Positions 45,896 through 57,900 of a DNA stretch of 64,000 nt are shown one piece after another (position 1 is the first letter of the stretch; every line of letters begins with the position of its first letter). The stretch is taken from assembly GCF_030272615.1 (NCBI RefSeq), contig NC_081412.1, positions 674,062,323 through 674,126,322 of the forward strand, given 5' to 3'. The stretch comes from Cryptomeria japonica (lineage: Eukaryota > Streptophyta > Pinopsida > Cupressales > Cupressaceae). The position numbers were made by a program, and so were the translations under genes. Below the pieces are notes generated by a model that was given only the letters and a program-made list of their open reading frames with translations, was not told the origin of the DNA and did no database searches.

Positions 45896-47970
45896 ACATC
45901 TCTCTTCACTTTTTTTTCTCATATCTCTCTACCTAACTCTCCCTCTCTCTCTACCAATACCTCCCTATAACCTATCTCTCTTTCTCTCTTACTCTTACCA
46001 ACCCCCCTCTCCCTTCATTTCTCTACTTCCTTAACTCTCTAACCCACACTTCCTCCTTCCTTCCCTCTCTACTATTTTCCTCACCTCTCTATCTCCCTGG
46101 CTCTCTATTTCTCTAGCTCTCTCTCTATGTCTTTTTATCTCTTTAATATTTTTATTCCTTCCTACCTCTCACTCCCTCCCTCCCTCCCTCCCTCCTCTCT
46201 ACTCTTTTTGTCATCTCTCTCCTACCTCTCCCTCATTGCTTCCTCCTCTCTCTACCCTTTTTCTCACTTCTCTCTCTACTAGTCCCTCTCCTTCACTCTC
46301 TACTATTTTTCTCACCTCTACTATTCATCTCTCCCTCTCTCTCCCTTTCTAACTATCTAACTCTCTTTTCTCCTTTCCTCTTTGTCTACACTACTTCTAA
46401 TATATCTCTCTACCTCCATTTCTCCTAACTTCTCCACTCTTTTCTCACATATCTCTCTAGCTGATTCTCCCTCTCCCTCTTTATTATCAATCCTCTCTAT
46501 ACCTACACATCCCTCCCTTACTACTCTAACTCTCTCTACCTATCTATCTACCTCCCTCTCTATCAATACTCTCCCAACCCTCTCTCCTACCTTTTCTAAT
46601 CTCTTTTTCACATCTCTCCCTTTCCCTCTACCTCTCTCACTTCCTACCCCTCACTTACTACCTACACCTCCTCTTCCTCTCTCTCTTACCCCTCCTTTCC
46701 TCTCTTCTCTTTTTTCTCACCTCTCTCTAAATAACTCTCCTACTCTCTCTCTTTCTTACCAACCCAACCTACACCTACATCTCCCTCAATTCCTACCTAA
46801 AGCTCTCTCAATATTTCTCTCCATGTCACTCACCCTAAATCTCCCAAACTCTCCCTCTCCTAATCACTCTACTCTCTCTCTCTAAATATCTCTCTCCTAC
46901 CCACTCTACTCTTTTTCTCATCTCTCTCTAGCTTTCTCCCTAGATATAACTCTCATTAACTCTTTCTTTCTCTAACTCTCTCTAACCTTTATCTCTCTAT
47001 TTCTCCCCTTTCCTAACTTTCACTCCCTTCATCCATTTTCCACTATCTACTCTTTTCTCACCCCTCTCTATCTCTCCTTACCTATCACTCCATATCTACT
47101 ATTTTTCTTACTTTTCTTTGTATCTCTCTCTCTAACCAAATCCCTACCTCCTTCCTTCCCTCTCTTATTTTTTTCCCACCTTTTCTCTACCTCGAGCTCT
47201 TTCTCTCTCTATCTCCCTCTCACTCTCTTTCTCACTCTCTCAATTTATATCCCTTTCTTCTAACTCGCTCCTTGCATCCTTCTCTTTCTTCTCTATTTCT
47301 CACCTATCTCTCTACATATCACTCCACTACCTCCTCTCTTTACCCTTTTTTCTCACATCTTTGTCTATCTCTCCTTCGCTTAATGCTCTCTCTTTCTTTT
47401 GTTCCCTCTTTGATCTCTCTCCATCCATCCTTAAATCTCTATGTTTCTCTTCCTCTCTCACTTTTTCCCTCTTTACTTCTCTCTAAATCTCCCCTTTTAT
47501 CTCCCATCCTACCTATCACTCTCTCCCTCCTAGCCTGAGTAATATCTTTCTTACCTTTCTCTATTTATCTCTCCTTTACCTCTCTCTCTCTCTCTACAAC
47601 TTTGTCTTCCCCTCCATCCTTCCCTCTACTTTATTGCTATTTATCTCTCTACCTAATTCTCTCCTTGCCTCTTTGTGCTCTCTCTACCACTCCTTTCCTC
47701 CTTTCCTCTCTACTCTTTTTCTCACCTCTTTGTATCTATTTATTTCCCTCTCTAACTCTTTCCATCCCCTCTATCTATTTCTCTCCCTCCCTAACTCTCA
47801 CTCACTCCCTACATCCTTTCCATTATACTCTATTTATCGCCTATGCCTCTATCTATCTCTCCTTTCTTACCTCTATTGCCTTGCCTCCTTCCTTCTCTAC
47901 CCTTTTGCTCACCCCTATCTCTCTATCTCTATACTACTCTCCCCCTCCCTCTCCAGTTTTGACCTTATCT

Positions 47971-48048
<78 letters not shown>
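45896..48048 (+). repeat. 2.15 kb pyrimidine tract
   Basis: Almost purine-free plus strand apart from A in the recurring wording CTCTACTCTTTTTCTCACCTCTCTCTA. A perfect (CT)n ends it at about 47972-48046. Long frames (46382-46885, 47602-48087) are Ser/Leu/Pro low-complexity artefacts. Confidence 0.95.
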
Positions 48049-49194
48049 GAAGATATAATTAGAAATAATTTTATAATCATTTCATAGCTACACCTTGCAC
48101 TTGTAGTAATTTGAAGAAATTTGAAATATTTTGTTCAAACTTACATCTTCACTTGAAACTTGGCCACACTACTTTTTCTATCCCTATAAATCCCTCTCCA
48201 AATTTATTTTCGTCCACTTGAATGAAATCGCAATTTAATAGTTAGCAGAAACTATTGGTGAAAACATTATTGTTCTAATATTTCCCAGAAAAAAAGAAAT
48301 CTAGCCCTAAATTTATGTTCAATCTACTTAAGCGAGACATGATCATCCTTGTAAACTAATTTTATCCCAATTCAAACAAATCTCCAATGGAGACATGATC
48401 ATCCCTATAAAATGATTTTACTTATTTTTTTGAATCCCAATTGAAATACACAACTACTTCCAAGGGACTAATTGAAGCAATGAATGATCTTTCCTTTGAA
48501 TATTTAAATTAATGTTTAAATTCATCTAAGAATAATGCAAAAAATATTACATAGAATTTGATTAGGTAGAATATTCTCTATGATGAGCAACTACAACATT
48601 TTGATGTGTAAAAAAATTGTGACAACAATAGCTTACAAAAATTATGACTTTGCTTTGACAACCAATTTTGATACTTAAAGTTGTTTGAGGCATTTGCAAC
48701 TAAGGACAACTAACTCAAAAAAGTTATTAAGATAGAGGAACTCAATACATAGTGGTTCTTGCTAATTTGATAATCAAGAAAAAACTTAAAATTTGATCAA
48801 TTAAAAAATGGGTCAAATAGATATATTAAATGTCTTCTCTAAATCATTGGAAAGATCCACTTATACAAGATTCTCTTTCGAGGTCAAGCTAAGGCACACA
48901 CAATAGGCCCTACAAATGTTGCTATTTGTGTCAAAGCATTCAAAATGGAAAGGGTATTCCAAGAAAATTCACCTAGAATGAAAATTTTCTCAATGAAAAT
49001 TTTCTCATTGGAGATGATGAAATCTTTAGTCCAATTTGAGAAGAAAAGCAAAAAAAAAATAGACAAACTAGGGGTCATGTTTTAAAATAGCCCTGGCATA
49101 GTTGGATGCAACAAATTAGAAAAGGAAAAAAATGGCAAGATTTTGCATGGTGGGATTGGTGAACTAGTCTTTGAATATGCTTTTAAAGGGGACA
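48049..49194. other. Left flank of the hAT element, no gene seen
   Basis: AT-rich. No coding motif on either strand. Confidence 0.5.
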
Positions 49195-49202
49195 CTTCGC
49201 AC
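49195..49202. repeat. Left 8-bp target-site duplication
   Basis: CTTCGCAC, matched by CTTCCCAC at 63604-63611. Confidence 0.7.
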
Positions 49203-49259
49203 TAGGGATAACTTTAAGAAACCCCCCCCCGGGAAAATGTGTAAAATCCTGGCAAATCA

Positions 49260-49640
49260 GACATTATTTTCGGCGGGAAATTTTCATATCGATGGCGAAA
49301 TTTTTTTTTAAAAAGGGGAAAAAATTATGTTGTATTGGCGATTTTTTTTTTAGGGCACAAAAATTCCATAAATTTCTGGCGAATAATACCTTGTTCTATG
49401 GGGAAAATATTTATTGTGGGAGGCGAATAATTTTGTTAAAAAGAACAAATATATAATTGTATGAGCAAAAAATTTGACTACGAAGGAAAAATTATTTAAA
49501 TGTATTGGTGATTTTTATCCACCGCTTGAAAATTATTTAAATGTATTGGCGATTTTTTTCCACCGCTTGAAATTATTTAATTTGTTTTGGTGAATATTTT
49601 GTTATTTATGGTACAATATATAATTCATTGGCGATTTCAT
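49260..49640. repeat. Left subterminal GGCGA repeats
   Basis: At least seven copies of (T)TGGCGA(A/T)TTTT-like units, for example ATGGCGAAATTTT, ATTGGCGATTTTTT and CTGGCGAATAAT. Likely transposase-binding repeats by analogy with other hAT elements; this role is inferred. Confidence 0.65.
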
Positions 49641-50259
49641 GAATTCATTACCATTAAAAGACAAGGCAGTGAAGGCACATCACATCACATCAGTACATCA
49701 ATACATTGAGTTCGGACTCTGCACGATGTATCAATAAGTGCGGCCTCTTTGACACGTGAAGGGTGACACATACCTAAAATCTATCAATGATTTTAAACCG
49801 TTCGATGATCGTAGATCAATGGCTGAAGTTTTATTTCAGCCCAATTTTCTGAAGAGATCATAGCTCATCAGAAAGTGCTCGGAATGGAATTGGATTCAAT
49901 AGACACATATCAAATTTCACGAATCACGATCGTTAATTTTGTTCATTTAATATATATCTATTGACTTATGAAAATCCACTCTATCCCCATGACTTCCAAT
50001 GTGATACTTGCCAATTTGGTACTGGGTCATAGCTGTTTCCTTTTTCGCACAATAGTGCATTTATGGGAAAGATTTGTAGAGATATGAAAGATTCAAAAAT
50101 TTTTTATAGCAGTTAATATGGTTAAAGAAGTAATTATTACAATCAAGAGCTTCAACAATTTATATACGATCTCTCACTCTGCTTCTTTCATCTTCAATTA
50201 GCCTTTGCCATTTGGTAGATAAATCGTCAGAGCTCACGGTATTTTAGGTTTATAGGCTC

Positions 50260-50925
50260 AGGTTGTTTAATTTGTTAATATGTTTTCTCAAGATGGACAC
50301 TCCCATCCACTTGAGAAGCATTTCTGCAGAGGACCAGAGGGCCTTTCTAGGCTCCGTTAGAGACCCAACCCTCCAATTAGTCTGTAATGAGGTTGGGTCG
50401 TTCACCAATGAGGCTATGCAGATGGTGCTGGGCAGAGAGTTTCTATGAAATGAAAATAGGTACCGTGTTAACATGGACATTACATCCCACTTCTTAGCGT
50501 CTCTTCTGGACCTGGGAGGAGACAAGGTGGATATGTTGATGCTGTTGAGGAAGGTTTTTAAGGAAGACTTCCTTGGAGATGACATTACTCTTGTTGCCCT
50601 TGTAGAAGTAGGGGTGGGGATCCCTTAGGCGAGTGAATTATCCAAGCTTCTCCTCCCTCACCAAATAGTGCCAGTGGCTAGGCAACTATTACTCTTAAAC
50701 CGAATGCGGAGCAGTTGACGCGTCACAGGAAATGGGCGCAAATTGGCAGGGACTTCCTCCAGAAATGGTTCCTCCTAGACGACTTTCCAAACTACATGTG
50801 GATTGAAGAATTCTCTCAGCTTATGCTGTCTGAAGAATTCTACATGGAAGGAGGGCCAAATTCTTAGGGCCAAATTGTAAACAATTCAACTACCTGTGCC
50901 CTAGCCCCGCCCCCCTGTAGTTTTT
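50260..50925 (+). pseudogene. Unknown ORF relic in the hAT element
   Basis: A coding-like stretch: MDTPIHLRSISAEDQRAFLG, EVGSFTNEAMQMVLGREF, a stop, then ITSHFLASLLDLGGDKVDML and LRKVFKEDFLGDDITLVALV. After a frameshift it reads RKWAQIGRDFLQKWFLLDDF and YMWIEEFSQLMLSEEFYMEG. It is less AT-rich than its surroundings, like the piece at 51520-52240. No family is recognised. It could be a captured host or mobile-element gene. Confidence 0.4.
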
Positions 50926-51522
50926 TTTCCTATGTCCTCAAACCCTAACAGGCCTAGTGCCAGTGGCTCACTCATTTTGGCTTTTAAGTTTTTGGGGGAC
51001 TCAAGTCTCAGACGAAAAAATTGTAAATTTCATAAGCATAAATATTAATGATAATTTTTCAAATTCCAATTTGTTTCAGTTTGCCTCTTACAGTCTTATG
51101 GATATAAAAATGCTTTCTATAATTCTATTTCATTTTTATTAATTAATTTCTTTCAAATGCTTTTTGTATATGAGCTACATTATTTCAATTATTTGTTAAA
51201 CAATGAAAATAAATTTAATCTTGTGATCTTTTTTATGTAATGTTATAAAAAAAATTCAGTTCATTCCATTAATTATTTGTACAGTGGTTATGGTTGATTA
51301 TAATTTTATAAATATATACTATATAGTCATTCAAAATACAAAATTTCAAAAGTTTCAAGACACAAAAGTTTATCGGTAAAGGTTTTTTCATTCTATTAAC
51401 TCAAAAGTTTCAAGATACAAAATTTGCAGTCATTCATGCATAAACGTAGATAGAGAGAAAACCATACTGCCCACAGCTTAGAACAAGCAAACAAAAAAAC
51501 CAGTTCATTGCCGATAGGCTGC
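50926..51522. other. No gene seen
   Basis: AT-rich interval separating the two convergent ORF relics. Confidence 0.45.
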
Positions 51523-52240
51523 TCACTCAGTCTCACTATCCCCCTGGGTCACCTCCTCCCAGTCCCTTCCCTCCTCGGAGGTCGATGCTTTGGCTTTCCC
51601 TTTTGCCGCTTCAACTTTTATTTTTGGAATGCAGTTTAGGCACCTGAAGTCAGGGTCGCCCTCCAAGCTTTCCAGTAGCTGTATGGCCCTTCCTTCTTCA
51701 GCCCTATCTCTCAATTTCCTACCAACCTCCATCCTTGCCACCACATGTAATGCCTTCAGAACTTCATCCACCCTGGTTAATTTCACAAAGAGTTTCATCG
51801 CTTCCCACCCCACTCAGGCATGTTCATGACACTGGTATTTGATTTCATCCTCTGGGCCATGAATAAAAGGAAGTAATTCATCCTGGTTGTCCCCTTCCTT
51901 AATTCGAATGCCAACTCCCAGCACCACCCACTCCAAGATTGAATCCAAGTTAATAAAAAAATCCCCATCAATCAATTTGACCAATGTGAGTTTTACCTTT
52001 TCCACCTCTGGTTCAAATTCACAGGCCCACGCCAGAATCAGAGAGTAAACCTCCATGTTAGTTCGATACTGGTGACTGATATGAGCCACCTCCTCCACAA
52101 ACATCAATTGAGCTATCACCCACAACTTTTCCTCCTTAAACCTAAACAGTCCTTGAATTCATTTATCAGATACTTTGCCAAAAAAGGGCACCAACTTCTT
52201 GTCTGTTCGAAGTGTGAAATTGGCCTCCATGGTCACCTGC
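51523..52240 (-). pseudogene. Unknown minus-strand ORF relic in the hAT element
   Basis: Starts near 52230 with MEANFTLRTDKKLVPFFGKV, has a stop, then EEKLWVIAQLMFVEEVAHIS, MEVYSLILAWACEFEPEVEK and DSILEWVVLGVGIRIKEGDN. After TGA at 51814 it continues EAMKLFVKLTRVDEVLKALH, DPDFRCLNCIPKIKV, and an acidic/Ser end TSEEGRDWEEVTQGDSETE. It is one frame broken by only one or two stops, so fairly well preserved. The Cys pair (CLNC) is the only metal-site hint. The function is unknown. Confidence 0.45.
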
Positions 52241-52479
52241 AATTTAAAAAGCACTTCCTACAAAAAATGTCTTATAGAAGCTACAATTCTACGAACTACA
52301 GATTTGTTTTGCTTCAAAGCAAAAACTGGTACACAGATCAAAAGGCAATAAATTTTGTCTCCGTCTTATAGGTCGGGTAATGAATGTGCACGATAAGGCA
52401 TTAATGCCATGAGATTAAGAAAAAGATTTCCTGCCATCCTCCCCTTCCTCCATTCGTGCGACCTGTCGCAGACAACTCC

Positions 52480-52974
52480 TTCTGCAATAATTAATCGCCA
52501 CCTTGGCATTTGTACTTTCAAAATTTGTTCACCTTAACAGGTTGAGAACTGCATATTTTTTAAAATTAATACACTAAATTTATGTTGAACCTTTATATAT
52601 ATTTTTAAACTATTTTTTTAAAATTATATATCGTAAACATAATTTCAAAGAATTTTGTTAAACTTTAAATTAATATTTTAGATTTAATATTGAATGTTTT
52701 CTTTTTTATATTAAACTTTTACCTTTCAAATTGTATATCAAAAATTTATATTTTTATTTAGTTATTTGTTTTATTCTAGAAACTAAGTTTCATGTTTTAT
52801 ACTATTTTTGAATTTCAAATTTTTACAAATAATATTAACATTATATTTAATAGTTATCTCAAACTATTGCACATCTTTAATTACAAATAAAATTAACATT
52901 ATATTTAATAGTTATCTCAAACTATGACACATCTTTAAAATTTAAATGTCTCTTATTATGGGACTGACGACATC
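52480..52974. repeat. AT-rich region with a 57-bp duplication
   Basis: ACAAATAA(T/A)ATTAACATTA and following bases repeat at 52825 and 52882. The rest is very AT-rich. Confidence 0.7.
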
Positions 52975-54475
52975 TGACAACACTCAAGTTCTCAACAGGT
53001 ATCATCGTCCGTCGGATGAGCAAAGATCAACAGCTTAGGGTGGATTTCAGACCAAATGTGGGTAGTGAACACATTTCTGAGAACTTTGCCTGGAATTGAA
53101 CATTTTAAATTTAATTAAATATAATTAAGTCTATAGTCTATAGACTATAAATCTCTTTTCCGAGCGGAATTTTAAAATGATTAAATAGACTTTAAACACA
53201 GACCCGAAAAGTGACACGAGTATGGTGATGTGTCAGAAAAATGGCAGAAGTCGTGGGACCCTCTTCATCTGAAAATAGGTACCATCGACCGTTGGATGAA
53301 CAAAGATCAACAACTTAGGGTGGATTTCGACCTAAATGTGGGAAGTGAACACCTTTCTGAGAACTTCGCCTAGAATTGGACATTTTAAATTTAATTAAAT
53401 ATAATTAAGTCTATAAAGCTTTCTTTCAGGCGGAGGTTTAAAATGATTAAATAGACTTAAAAATAAAACCCAAAAAGTGACACGAGTATGGTGACGTGCC
53501 AGAAAAATGGCAGAAGTCGTGGGACCCACTACATTTGAAAATAAGTACCATCGACCGTTGGATGAACAAAGATCAATGACTTAGGGTGGATTTCGGGGTG
53601 AATTTGGGAAGTGAACAACTTTCTGAGAACTTTGCCCAGAAAAGTGACACGAGTATGGTGACGTGCCAGAAAAATGGAAGAAGTCATGGGACCCACTTCA
53701 TCTGAAAACAGGTACCATCGACCATTGGATGAATAAAGATCAACGGTTTAGGGTGGATTTCGGCCCGAATGTGGGAAGTGAACACCTTTCTGAGAACTTC
53801 ACCTAGAATTGGACATTTTAAATTTAATTAAATATAATTAAGTCTATAAATCTTTTTTTCGGGTGGAGGTTTAAAATGATTAAATAGACTTAAAAATCAA
53901 ACCCGAAAAGTGACACAAATATGGTGATGTGCCAAAAAAATGGCAGAAGTCGTGGGATCCACTACATCTGAAAATAGGTACCATCGACTGTTGGATGAAC
54001 AAAGATCAACGGCTTAGGGTGGATTTCAGGTTGAATGTGAGAAGTGAACAATTTTCTGAGAACTTTGCTCGGAAAAGTGACATGAGTATGGTGATGTGCC
54101 CAAAAACTGGCAGAAGTCATGGGACCCACGACAACTGACAACAGCTACCATCGTCCGTTGGATGAGCAAAGATCAACGACTTAGGGTGGATTTTGGCCCG
54201 AATGTGGGAAGTGAACACATTTGGGAGAACTTCGCTCGGAATTGAAACTTTTTAAATTTAATTAAATATAATTAAGTCTATAAAGCACTTTTTCGGGTGG
54301 AAGTTTAAAATTATTAAACAAACTTAAACAACAAACCCGTAAAGTCACAACAGGTACCCTGGTCCCTCGTCCGTTGGATGAGCAAAGATCAACGGCTTAG
54401 GGTGGATTTCGGCTTGAATGTGGGAAGTGAACACATTTGGGAGAACTTCGCCAGGAATTGAACATATTACATTTA
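52975..54475. repeat. Seven-unit satellite with long and short unit types
   Basis: Landmarks GGTACCATCG(A/T)CCGTTGGATG then AACAAAGATCAACGGCTTAG and GGTGGATTTCGGCC(C)GAATGT recur at about 52996, 53277, 53545, 53710, 53976, 54144 and 54360 (spacings about 281, 268, 165, 266, 168, 216). Long units carry an AT-rich insert (TTAAATTTAATTAAATATAA) that short ones lack. It lies just upstream of the ORF at 54978. Confidence 0.9.
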
Positions 54476-54477
54476 AT

Positions 54478-54664
54478 GTCCTCATAATTTATACTGAAGT
54501 AGTGAATGTTTTTTCCTTCAACATCGAGTAGTTATTAATAATAATTAATAAAATTACAACATGATTCTTAATGTCCTCGGAATTTATACTAAAGTAATGA
54601 ATGTTTTGTCCTTCGGCATCAAATAGTTATTAATAGTAATTAATAAAATTACAACATGATTCTA
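54478..54664. repeat. Tandem duplication of about 98 bp
   Basis: TTAATGTCCTC(A/G)(T/G)AATTTATACT through TTACAACATGATTCT repeats twice between the satellite and the ORF. Confidence 0.85.
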
Positions 54665-54977
54665 GATATTTTGCCATTTAGGTTTTACTTTTCTACTTTT
54701 CAGAGTTTTCAAAATAAGAGACTTGTAAATCATAATCGTCTTTCATTTCATGGACAAACCTGTAAATCGAGAGAGATTCAGAAACAACTACTAGATTGAG
54801 GAATGCAAGTTGCAACAGAGACTGTCTGCACCAATCTAGTGAAATAGAAATTCTGGGTAAAATCTAGAACACCTACATCCTGCCTTTTTTGCTTTTGGTA
54901 ATCTCGTGGTCCAATTTGAGGGTTAGCATTTTCATGTTTTTATCTAGCATTATTTTGAATTATTAACTATAATAGTG

Positions 54978-57900
54978 ATGGGGAAAACAAGAAGCAGTAG
55001 TTCAACAAGAAGCCAAGTGAAAAACAAAATGTACCTAACCGAACTGGTTAAAACACTAGGTTTCACTGATGAATACCATGATATTTATGACCCTGCTATC
55101 CATGGTGAAAAGCGTATCATAGATATTAGATATGCATTGTCTAGTAAGGCGGCAGATGCATCCAGGACAAAATTTACTATTTTCAACCCAATGTTACAAG
55201 AAAAAACATATAAAATCACATTGTGGGATGTTAGATTGGGAAGTATGGTGTTACCTGAAGCATTCCCTTGCCCTGATTTTGTCATGGTCTGTGCCAAAAA
55301 TTATGATGAAGATAAAAAAGCAATTGTCAATAAAAATACAAAAGAGGAAATTCTATCCATAAATGAGGAAGAATTTGCTCGTTTGTTGAACCTAGGATTT
55401 GAAGCCCAAAACTCAAACATCCAAATTGACCTTGAAAAGTTGGTAGGCAATCATGAGAGTCTCGATCCAAGTCGCAGAGATTCATTTATCAAATCTCTAA
55501 TAAAGAGTGGTACTCGTATTGTGTTGGATCAGACTCATAAGCCTCCTTATAATTATAACATTTTTGTTCCATGGGTTGGGGATACTATTTCCTTGCTGTC
55601 ATTTTGCCTAGGATTGGAAAATGATAGGGAAGTGGGTGCAAGCCTTCTTGAAATGATTTATAATATCCATTGTGCAGGTCAGCCAGTAAGATATAATTTT
55701 ATTGAGCATATTGTAAAATCCATGCAAAAACAATTACTAATGATGAAAAAAGGATCCTATAAGACATTTAGGTTCTCATCCTACTTGTGCTATCTCCTTT
55801 TATCCAAGTATCGTGCAATATTCGAGACCAACAAGCTTTAAATTGTGAGCTATAAGATTGATGAGAAGACTGGGAAGAGAACAGAGTGTCCAATATATGA
55901 TTGGACACAAAAGACAAGGATGCATGATAACAAAAAGAACTACAACCATTTTGTAGACTTCTTTTTGGCACCAATGTATAATGAAATTACAAGCACTCCA
56001 ATGCCTAGGTTGCCTATGTCTTGTAGAGATTTCATTCAACTCAGAAGTCAAATAGAATTGGCTGACTAGTTCTTCATGGAAGAATTCACTGTGTTAAGGT
56101 TTTACGGATCGGCAGTAAAACCATACAAACTTCCAATACATGTGACAGAGAGGGTATTTGCATTAGAGTATGTACGACAATTGGAGAGCATAGATAGGCA
56201 CTTCCATGGTCACCAAAAGAAGAGCATGTTTCCTTCCTTGCCTTTCTTATGTGGAGGGTCCACATTTGAGAGAAAAGCATTCAATGTGGCACATGATTTT
56301 TTGACAGTTTTTAACTTTGGTGATGAGGGTCTCTGGTAGTATGATCCAATCGGTGTAGCTCAAGAAAGGCTTAAGAAAAATGGGAACTCTTCAGCGTTAT
56401 GTCAACATGAAAGTAAACCATTGCTAGAAAAGCTTAGAAACATGGACTCCTGGGATGAGGTTAAAAAATAGAGGGAGAAAATTGCAGCTGACAATAGCAT
56501 TTCAAAAGAAGAAATTTCATCACAAATTATGGCCTTGCACACACAGAGGACAACAGAGGAGGGCCACAACATCCAAAATAGGAGGTCCTACAATTTCTAC
56601 CTAAAATATGCTAATCCATCTAAGAAAACTATTCCCAAATCAATTATGCACAAATGTAAAGAGAATAATTGGACTCAAAACAAAATAAATAATTTTTGGA
56701 CTATGAGGAGGAATCTCGGTGAGCCAAAGACAAGAGCAGGATTTGAGAGCATCGACGAGGATGCAGAGTTTAGCAAATTGTGGAATATGGATCATGGCAT
56801 GACTGAAGATGATGACGAGCATGAGGTTGAGCCCCCTCCAACAACTACTACAGTCTCAAAAATATTAGGTGGAGTCAATGAGTCCATGAAAGACAAATAT
56901 AGCAAAGGGACAAACATTGTGGAAAAAATGGGTTTTGATGGTAGTGGTCTAGGTGCCTAAGGAGAGGGAATTTGGTATCCACTTCAGGTACAACTTCCAT
57001 CACAGTCAAAATCAAAAGGTCAAGTTAAACCAGTCATTGGACTTGATTCTTTAGATTCATCAGCGATAGGTACTACTCATTACCCTCAAGGTCCACCTAC
57101 ATTTTTTTCAGGTTCAAATCCACAACCACCACCACATCATGGTATTCCCATTGGTGGTGAATCAAGTGCCACTGCCACTGGTGGTGAATTTGAGGATATT
57201 ATTCCTATTATTGTTCAGTCAAGTGCCACTATGATTGGTGGGGTTGGCATGGGTACTACTACTGATACTAGTTGTCTTGGTGTTGGACAAGGGCAACAAC
57301 AAAATATCTCTCGCAAGAGGCCACTAGAGGTAGATACTCAATCTCATACTATTGAGAATCCTATATCAAGTGCCACTAACACTACAAATCAATCATTTGC
57401 AGCTTCAGATCACACACCTCAAAAGTTTATGAAAACTACACATGAAAGTGTCTGTGGGAGTGGGATAGGATCAAGAACTATTGTTGGTAATCCTAGTCAA
57501 GCATTAGTTAAAACCATAGGAATAAGTGAAACTGGAGCCTATGGTATTCCTATGTCACCTTTCAAACATTCAATTGCTTCAGCAAGCCTAGATTTTCAAT
57601 TTTGTGATTACTATGAAAAATATGAACACACAACAAAAGCAAATAAAGAAGAAAAGAAAGCATTTCATAGGGTTTCCATGTCTGAAGTTGTAAATGAACA
57701 GCCTACAAGGAACAGGGTATTTCCAACATATGACCCATAGAAAGATATGATGGAGTTCATGGTTGTTATGCCCCCGACCCCATCTAAAGATAAAAATCCA
57801 CCACACAGTCAGATAGATCCCTCTCAATTTCAAGTTAGCACCCTCCAAATGGATTTTTCCAAAGTACATAATGTGGACAAAATTAGTGTGTCAAAAAGGA

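Noticed and set aside
46382-48087. Plus-strand frames of up to 167 residues
   Set aside because: Pyrimidine-tract artefacts composed of Ser, Leu, Pro and Thr.
49200-49206. CACTA at the left end of the large element, suggesting a CACTA/En-Spm transposon
   Set aside because: The right end does not finish with TAGTG and there is no 3-bp duplication. The 8-bp duplication and hAT transposase fit better.
54975-54977. GTG at 54975 and TTG at 28717 as start codons
   Set aside because: For 54975 an ATG follows immediately. For 28717 the TIR frame continues upstream and is better explained by a spliced first exon.
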